Source: Sphingomonas montanisoli
GTDB taxonomy: Bacteria; Pseudomonadota; Alphaproteobacteria; Sphingomonadales; Sphingomonadaceae
NCBI RefSeq assembly: GCF_008274695.1
Contig: NZ_VTOU01000003.1
Span: 1-64,000 of the forward strand
Length of the DNA stretch: 64,000 nt
Direction: 5' to 3'
The notes beneath the pieces are model-generated. The model saw only the letters and a program-made list of their open reading frames with translations, did not search any database and was not told where the DNA came from. Of the stretch, positions 58,954 through 64,000 are shown in pieces. How positions within the stretch are numbered: position 1 is the stretch's first letter; each line of letters begins with the position of its first letter. The translations under genes were made by a program, and so were the position numbers.

Positions 58954-61086
58954 ATGACCAAGCATGTGAAGATCGTCCTCAGCGGTTCGCGGGACATCCC
59001 GTTCAATCAGCTGGTGCTGAGCCAGGCCAACGTCCGGCGCGTGAAGGCGGGGGTCTCGATCGACGCCCTCGCCGCCGACATCGCTCGCCGCGGCCTGCTC
59101 CAGAGCCTGACGGTCCGCGCCCAGCGTGATGCCGAAGGTAATGAGACTGGCCTGTTCGAGGTGCCGGCCGGCGGCCGCCGCTTCCGCGCGCTCGAAAAGC
59201 TGGTGAAGCAGCGTCGGATGGCGAAGACAGAGCCGGTGCCCTGCATCGTGCGCGATGACGACCAGATCTCGGCTGAGGAAGACTCGCTCGCCGAGAACGT
59301 CCATCGCGAGGCGCTGCATCCGCTCGATCAGTTCCGCGCGATGCAGCAGCTCGTGACCCAGGGTACCGACGTCGAGACGATCGCCGCCACCTTCATGGTG
59401 ACGCCCGCCGTCGTGAAGCAGCGGCTGCGCCTCGCGTCCGTCTCTCCCAAGCTGCACGAGGTCTACGCCGAGGACGGCATGACACTCGAACAGCTGATGG
59501 CCTTCTCGGTGTCTGAAGACCATGAGCGCCAGGAGCAGGTCTGGGACATGCTCCAGTCGAGCTACAACCAGCAGCCCTATATGATCCGGTCCAAGCTGAC
59601 GGAGCAGTCGGTTCGCGCCACGGACAAGCGCGTCCGCTTCGTCGGACTTGACGCCTATGTCGCTGCCGGCGGCTATGTCCTGCGCGATCTGTTCGAGGAC
59701 GATCAGGGCGGCTGGCTGCAAGACGTGGCCTTGCTCGACCGGATGGTCGAAGAGAAGCTGAAGGCGGAGGGCGCGCGCATCGGCGAGGAAGGCTGGAAGT
59801 GGGTCGCGGTCGCGGTGGACTTTCCCTACGACTATGACGAAGACATGCGCATCATCGACGGCGACCAGCCGGAGATGACCGAAGCCGACGAGGCCCGGCT
59901 TGCGGCGCTGCGCGAGGAAGCCGAGGCGCTCGAAGAGGAATGGTCCGGCGCGGCCGACGTGCCCGACGAGGTCGATGCCCGCGTCACCGCGATCGACGAG
60001 GAGATCAGCGCGATCGTCTCGCGCCCGCTCGTCTATCAGCCGACTGAGATGGCGCGCGCCGGCGTATTCGTCAGCATTGACAGCGACGGCTCGCTCTACA
60101 TCGAGCGCGGCTATGTTCGGCCGGAAGACGAGCCCGCCCAGGAGCCTGCTGAAGCCGCGGAGCAGGACGTCGAGCTGCCTGCCGATGACCAGCGCGAGAC
60201 TGAGGATGGCGGCGCCCGCCCGGCGATCGTCACCAACGGTGGCGCGCCTGGTGCGGTTGATCCCGGCGAAGAGGATGAGCAGGACGACCTGCTCCGCCCC
60301 TTGCCCGACCGTCTCGTCACTGAGCTGACCACGCATCGCACGCTCGCTTTGCGCAATGCGGTGGCCTCTCACCCGCAGGTCGCGTTCGCCGCTGTTCTCC
60401 ACGCGCTCGCGCTCGACACCTTCTACCACTACTCCTCGGGCACGAGTTGCGTCGAAATCTCGGTTCGCGGCGGCAGCCTCGGCACCCACGCGCCGGGCAT
60501 GGGAGACAGCGCCTCGGCGCGCGCGATCGACCAGCGGCACGAGAGCTGGGCCGAACGCTTGCCCGATCAGCCCCAGGATCTCTGGGACGTGCTGATCGCG
60601 CTCAGTGCCGAGGATCAAGCGGCGCTCTTCGCGCACTGCGCGTCCTTCGGCATCAACGCGGTCTGGGAGCCGGCCAACCGCTACAATGACGGTCGCGTCT
60701 CCGCGCGGACTGTCTCGGGCCGGATCGAGCACAGCCATGTCCTCGGTCGCGCCGCCGCTCTCGACATGGTCGCCGCTGGCTGGACCGCCACCGTCGACAA
60801 TTACCTCGGCCGGGTGACCAAGGCCCGCATCCTGAGCGCGGTCGACGAAGCGAAGGGCGCCGAGGCCGCGGCGCGCCTGTCGGGTCTCAAGAAGCCCGAG
60901 ATGGCCAAGGAAGCTGAGTCTCTGCTTGCCGATAGCGGCTGGCTCGCCGAGCCCCTGCGCACACCGGCGCTCGAAGCGGTCGAAGAACCGGCGGCGATCG
61001 ACGGCGAACTGGTCGTGGAGCCCGAGGCGGCCCAGGAGCACGATGGTCTGGAGGACGAGGAGTCCTTGGCCATTGCCGCTGAATAG
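58954..61086 (+). CDS. Large ParB/RepB-like partition protein
   Basis: 710 residues from ATG 58954 with GGAGA upstream. N-terminal ParB domain (VLSQANVRRVKAGVSIDALAADIARRGLLQSLTV, EDSLAENVHREALHPLDQF) and a helix-turn-helix (TIAATFMVTPAVVKQRLRL). The long acidic middle (about 310-450) and C-terminal domain are typical of ICE-type ParB proteins. Likely DNA binding for maintenance or transfer regulation. Confidence 0.92.
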   Translation: MTKHVKIVLSGSRDIPFNQLVLSQANVRRVKAGVSIDALAADIARRGLLQSLTVRAQRDAEGNETGLFEVPAGGRRFRALEKLVKQRRMAKTEPVPCIVRDDDQISAEEDSLAENVHREALHPLDQFRAMQQLVTQGTDVETIAATFMVTPAVVKQRLRLASVSPKLHEVYAEDGMTLEQLMAFSVSEDHERQEQVWDMLQSSYNQQPYMIRSKLTEQSVRATDKRVRFVGLDAYVAAGGYVLRDLFEDDQGGWLQDVALLDRMVEEKLKAEGARIGEEGWKWVAVAVDFPYDYDEDMRIIDGDQPEMTEADEARLAALREEAEALEEEWSGAADVPDEVDARVTAIDEEISAIVSRPLVYQPTEMARAGVFVSIDSDGSLYIERGYVRPEDEPAQEPAEAAEQDVELPADDQRETEDGGARPAIVTNGGAPGAVDPGEEDEQDDLLRPLPDRLVTELTTHRTLALRNAVASHPQVAFAAVLHALALDTFYHYSSGTSCVEISVRGGSLGTHAPGMGDSASARAIDQRHESWAERLPDQPQDLWDVLIALSAEDQAALFAHCASFGINAVWEPANRYNDGRVSARTVSGRIEHSHVLGRAAALDMVAAGWTATVDNYLGRVTKARILSAVDEAKGAEAAARLSGLKKPEMAKEAESLLADSGWLAEPLRTPALEAVEEPAAIDGELVVEPEAAQEHDGLEDEESLAIAAE

Positions 61087-61099
61087 CTCAGCGCACCTT

Positions 61100-61132
61100 G
61101 GGGCCTGTCGGATCGGCAGGCCCCATATTTTT
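61100..61132 (+). terminator. Rho-independent terminator
   Basis: GGGGCCTG, loop TCGGATCGG, CAGGCCCC, then ATATTTTT, right after the ParB-like gene and before the Toprim gene. Confidence 0.85.
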
Positions 61133-61143
61133 GGGAGACGCTT

Positions 61144-62190
61144 ATGGCCTCCATTGCTTCGGAGATTTCTCAGCGGCTCGCCGATAATGCCGAAGCCGTC
61201 TGTCGCCGCTATCTGTCCAAGGGCCGAAAGGAAGGCCGTTATTGGCTGGTCGGTGACGTGCACAACACGCCCGGCCGCAGCCTCTATGTTCGCCTATCCG
61301 CGTCTCCTGATGGCCGCGGCGCCGCCGGCAAATGGACCGACGCCCAGAACGGCGATCATGGCGATCTTCTCGACATCATCACCGCCGCGCGCAGTTGCCG
61401 CACGATGCGGGAGACGCTCGACGAGGCCCGGCGCTTCCTCAGCATGCCGATCACGCCTGCGACCGAAGATCCGCCAGCGCGTCGCACCAAGGCTCCGACC
61501 GGGACACCCGAAGCGGCTCGGCGTCTGCGGGCGGCATCGAAGCCAGTCTTTCACAGCCTGGCGGCGACCTATCTGGCATCCCGGCACATCACCGACCTCA
61601 CCGGCTGCGATGCGCTCGGTTACCACCCACATTGCTGGTATCGCGCCTCGGAAGACGACGATCCCGATGTCCTCCCCGCATGGCCCGCGATGATCGCTGC
61701 CGTCACGGATCTGGATGGCACCATCACTGGCGTGCACCGGACCTGGCTGGCGCCCGACGGTTCCGACAAGGCCCCCGTCGTCTATCCCCGTCGTGCCATG
61801 GGCCATCTGCTTGGCCACGGTGTCCGCTTCGGGCAGAGCGGCAGGGTCATGGTCGCTGGCGAAGGTATCGAGACCATGTTGTCGCTTCGCCAGGTCATGC
61901 CCTCCGCCGGAGCGATCGCTGGCCTCTCCGCCGCACACCTTGCCGCCATCCTGTTCCCGGCCGGACTGCAACGGCTCTATGTCGCCCGCGACGACGATCC
62001 TGCCGGAGCTGGCGCCGTCGCGACGCTGACAGAACGTGCGACGGCGACGGGCATCGAGATCGTGCCGCTCGAACCGCGCCTCGATGACTTCAACAGCGAT
62101 CTGCGGACCTTTGGTCGCGAACGCCTCGCGGCCAACCTTCGTGCCCAGCTTCGGGCCGAGGACGCTCAGCTCTACCTGAGGACGGAGTGA
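61144..62190 (+). CDS. Toprim-domain primase-like protein
   Basis: 348 residues. N-terminal DUF7146-like part (GKWTDAQNGDHGDLLDIIT), then a Toprim domain: VAGEGIETMLSLRQ (catalytic Glu) and RLYVARDDDPAGAGA (acidic DxD). Typical of mobile-element primases or DNA-processing proteins. Confidence 0.9.
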   Translation: MASIASEISQRLADNAEAVCRRYLSKGRKEGRYWLVGDVHNTPGRSLYVRLSASPDGRGAAGKWTDAQNGDHGDLLDIITAARSCRTMRETLDEARRFLSMPITPATEDPPARRTKAPTGTPEAARRLRAASKPVFHSLAATYLASRHITDLTGCDALGYHPHCWYRASEDDDPDVLPAWPAMIAAVTDLDGTITGVHRTWLAPDGSDKAPVVYPRRAMGHLLGHGVRFGQSGRVMVAGEGIETMLSLRQVMPSAGAIAGLSAAHLAAILFPAGLQRLYVARDDDPAGAGAVATLTERATATGIEIVPLEPRLDDFNSDLRTFGRERLAANLRAQLRAEDAQLYLRTE

Positions 62191-62305
62191 GGCGGTCCGG
62201 TCGTCCACGACGTTTCAGCGGACGATTGTCAGACCTCATCGTCTAGGGCGGGCCGCGCCCGGCCTTCCTTGAGAGGGCGACTGCGGCAAACGGCCCGGGC
62301 CGGCA

Positions 62306-62381
62306 ATGGCTGCGCCGCGGCTATTTTCCGCCGGGGCTGCGCCCCTTTGCATCGCGAACCAAAATAGCCGCGCTGCGCCAT
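62306..62381. repeat. Inverted repeat in the DUF2493 upstream region
   Basis: Arms ATGGCTGCGCCGCGGCTATT and AATAGCCGCGCTGCGCCAT (with mismatches), about 33 bases apart. Flanked by repeats of GGCCCGGGCC near 62293 and 62424. The ATG inside it belongs to a rejected extended frame. May be regulatory or a recombination site. Confidence 0.55.
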
Positions 62382-62494
62382 CCTTCGCTGGCGCTCCGGC
62401 CGCGCTCTTCAAGCGCGGTTCTGGCCCGGGCCGCCTGCCGCCGGTCGTCGCCAGGAAGGCCGCGAGAGGCGCGGCTCCAGCGACGGAGGATCAC

Positions 62495-63427
62495 ATGACC
62501 ATCGACACCGATCTCGACGAAAACGAACCTCAGCCCGGTTCCACCGCCTACCTCCTGCAGGAAATGCAGCTCTACGGTCACCGGCCCTTCGAAGATGAGC
62601 CCGACTACCGCCCGTTGCCGGACGCCCGTACAGCCGGGGGCGCCATCGCCGACATATTCGAAGCCTTGATCTCTTCTCTGATCGACACTCGGATCGAGCC
62701 CGACCTCGAAAATCTCGCCTGGGGCATCGTCAATGTCTTCCACCGTGCCGGCGAACGGATCGAGCGCGAGCTCGACGACAACGAGCGCGCGCAGAAGTGC
62801 CTCCAGCGCGAGCAGGACGGCAGCGAGGTAAAATCGGTCGAGCTGGAAAGGCGCATCGCCGAAGGCATCACGATGATCGAGCGCCGCGACACTATGGAAT
62901 TCTTCAGAGACGCAGCCGCGGACCAGTTCCGCACGCATATCCGCAAGGCGTGGCTTCCTCGCTCAGGTGCGATGGTCAACCGCAAGATGCTGACCTCGGC
63001 GGTGCTCGACAGCCGCAAGCAGATAGAAAGGCGCGCATATCAGGATACCCGCGTCCTTAACCCCGACGGCGTCCTGATCGCATTCACCGGAGGGGCCGAG
63101 TTCAACGATCACCAGCTGATCTACGCCACGCTCGACAAGGTTCATGCTCAGCTACCCGACATGATCCTGCTGCACGGTGCGACACCGACCGGAGCCGAAC
63201 GCATCGCTGCCTGCTGGGCGCGCGATCGCGACGTGCCGCAAAGGCCGTACAAGCCCGACTGGGAGCGCCATAAGAAAGCTGCACCGTTCAAGCGCAATGA
63301 CGCGATGCTCGAAGCGGTTCCGAGGGGGGTAATCGTATTCCCGGGCACAGGCATTCAGGACAACCTCGCCGACAAAGCTCGCAAAATGGGCATCCGCCTG
63401 TGGGACTGTCGGAAGCGGTCAAACTGA
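62495..63427 (+). CDS. DUF2493 protein (YspA, cpYpsA-related SLOG family)
   Basis: 310 residues from ATG 62495. N-terminal helical region, then the SLOG-like domain: VLIAFTGGAEFNDHQLIYATLDKVHAQLPDMILLHGATPTGAERIAACWARDRDV, ending in FPGTGIQDNLADKARKMGI. SLOG proteins bind nucleotide-like ligands; this family is common on ICEs and plasmids. Function unknown. Confidence 0.85.
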   Translation: MTIDTDLDENEPQPGSTAYLLQEMQLYGHRPFEDEPDYRPLPDARTAGGAIADIFEALISSLIDTRIEPDLENLAWGIVNVFHRAGERIERELDDNERAQKCLQREQDGSEVKSVELERRIAEGITMIERRDTMEFFRDAAADQFRTHIRKAWLPRSGAMVNRKMLTSAVLDSRKQIERRAYQDTRVLNPDGVLIAFTGGAEFNDHQLIYATLDKVHAQLPDMILLHGATPTGAERIAACWARDRDVPQRPYKPDWERHKKAAPFKRNDAMLEAVPRGVIVFPGTGIQDNLADKARKMGIRLWDCRKRSN

Positions 63428-63545
63428 AAGCGGCGACTACCCCGCCGTTCACCCCCGCTCCAATTTGGTCCGGTCTTGTCAAAAGCTGTCCAACAGACTG
63501 GTGAAACGCGACAGTCAGAGAGCAGATGCATGAATGAGTGGCTGC

Positions 63546-64000
63546 TTAGTGCAGCAACGCCAGAAGCGTTGTCGCCAGTTCATCTTTACGAAACGGCTTC
63601 GTCAACCTTGGACGGTCCGCATCTACGCCTGCCATTTCGGCATAGCCGGACACCAAGAGAACGGGGAGTTCCGGGCGGATGTGTTGCACATGGCGGGCGA
63701 GTTCGGTCCCCGTCATGCCCGGCATGAGGTGATCGGTAACGACGACATCGAACGCCTGATCACGCTCCAGCATTCGCACCGCCTCATCAGCAGAACTCGC
63801 TTCGACCACGGCGAAGCCGAGATCGGCGAGCATGTCGGCAGTGCTCATACGCACCAGCTCCTCGTCATCGACAAGGAGGGCTACTCCGCGGTCGGAGACT
63901 TCCTCTTCCAACCGGTTAGCGTTCGACGGCAAATCCGCTGCTTCGGTGCTGACGGGGAGCCATAGCTCGACAGTGGTGCCCATTCCCGGTTGGCTTTCAA
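63546..64000 (-). CDS. Hybrid histidine kinase, C-terminal part with receiver domain
   Basis: The minus frame is open to the window edge. MGTTVELWLPVS is the end of a HATPase domain; a receiver domain follows (LLVDDEELV, phospho-accepting D in VVTDHLMPG, K in LTKPF). The kinase half lies outside the window. Possibly cargo of the island. Confidence 0.8.
   Translation of the reverse strand, partial: ESQPGMGTTVELWLPVSTEAADLPSNANRLEEEVSDRGVALLVDDEELVRMSTADMLADLGFAVVEASSADEAVRMLERDQAFDVVVTDHLMPGMTGTELARHVQHIRPELPVLLVSGYAEMAGVDADRPRLTKPFRKDELATTLLALLH

Larger units (their letters stand above)
56898..64000. mobile_element. Integrative/plasmid-like island, left part
   Basis: Starts directly at the 3' end of tRNA-Thr(GGT). 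Genes typical of integrative and conjugative elements or sphingomonad plasmids follow: DUF932, DUF2958, large ParB-like, Toprim, DUF2493. The first 300 bases contain GC-rich hairpins (e.g. CAGGGGAA/TTCCCCTG at 57036-57055) but no gene. No integrase or transfer gene lies in the window; island nature is inferred. Confidence 0.65.

Noticed and set aside
58939-61263. 774-residue minus-strand open frame
   Set aside because: Antisense shadow of the ParB-like gene in GC-rich sequence.
62306-62494. Upstream ATG start of the DUF2493 gene
   Set aside because: The first 63 residues come from an inverted repeat; ATG 62495 is the plausible start.

Overview
The window reads as a sphingomonad chromosome (Alphaproteobacteria, Sphingomonas or a close relative). 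The evidence is the high G+C content, a TonB-dependent receptor, a PadR/DUF2218 pair, DUF429, YjbR and CAP proteins of sphingomonad type, and dispersed palindromic repeats. Two mobile elements abut two different tRNA-Thr genes, with a block of ordinary chromosome between them.

Bases 1-43744 are a siphovirus-type prophage whose left end lies outside the window. Its right end is a tyrosine integrase against the 3' end of tRNA-Thr(TGT). From the immunity region near 30.2 kb a leftward operon runs through Cro-like and LexA-like regulators, two DNA methyltransferases, an HNH nuclease, a GapR-like protein, RusA, replication genes and both terminase subunits. It leads into the head and tail modules: portal, minor head, protease/scaffold, cement, major capsid, connectors, tail tube, frameshifted chaperone, tape measure, tail tip. 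A repressor of the S24 family and four lysogeny-type genes lie between the two operator regions. From 32.5 kb a rightward operon of about 28 small, overlapping genes (a nucleotidyltransferase, ERF recombinase, HNH proteins, Ea22-like proteins) ends in xis and int.

The most striking signal is a 13-base element, TGACGGCGGTAAC on the minus strand. It occurs eight times, only in the structural half, once ahead of each late gene group. In six cases it ends 31-33 bases before the start codon, and most of those leaders are C-rich with no Shine-Dalgarno sequence. This looks like a phage-specific late promoter or activator site, possibly driving leaderless mRNAs. Other notable prophage features are a portal fused to an Acb1-like anti-CBASS phosphodiesterase, a SIR2-type NADase gene inserted between terminase and portal, a tailspike esterase inside the head module, a -1 frameshift site in the tail chaperone, and early promoters whose 17-bp spacers are filled by the repressor operator.

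Bases 43745-56822 are chromosome: DUF429 and YjbR proteins, rarA, a TonB-dependent receptor, YbaB, PadR with DUF2218, a DUF418 membrane protein (apparently with a CTG start), an S9 oligopeptidase, aminopeptidase P, a CAP protein and a small sphingomonad protein.

From tRNA-Thr(GGT) at 56823 to the right edge lies the start of an integrative or plasmid-like island: DUF932, DUF2958, a large ParB-like protein, a Toprim protein and a DUF2493 protein, followed by a partial hybrid histidine kinase. Two of the island genes share a near-duplicate structured 5' leader.
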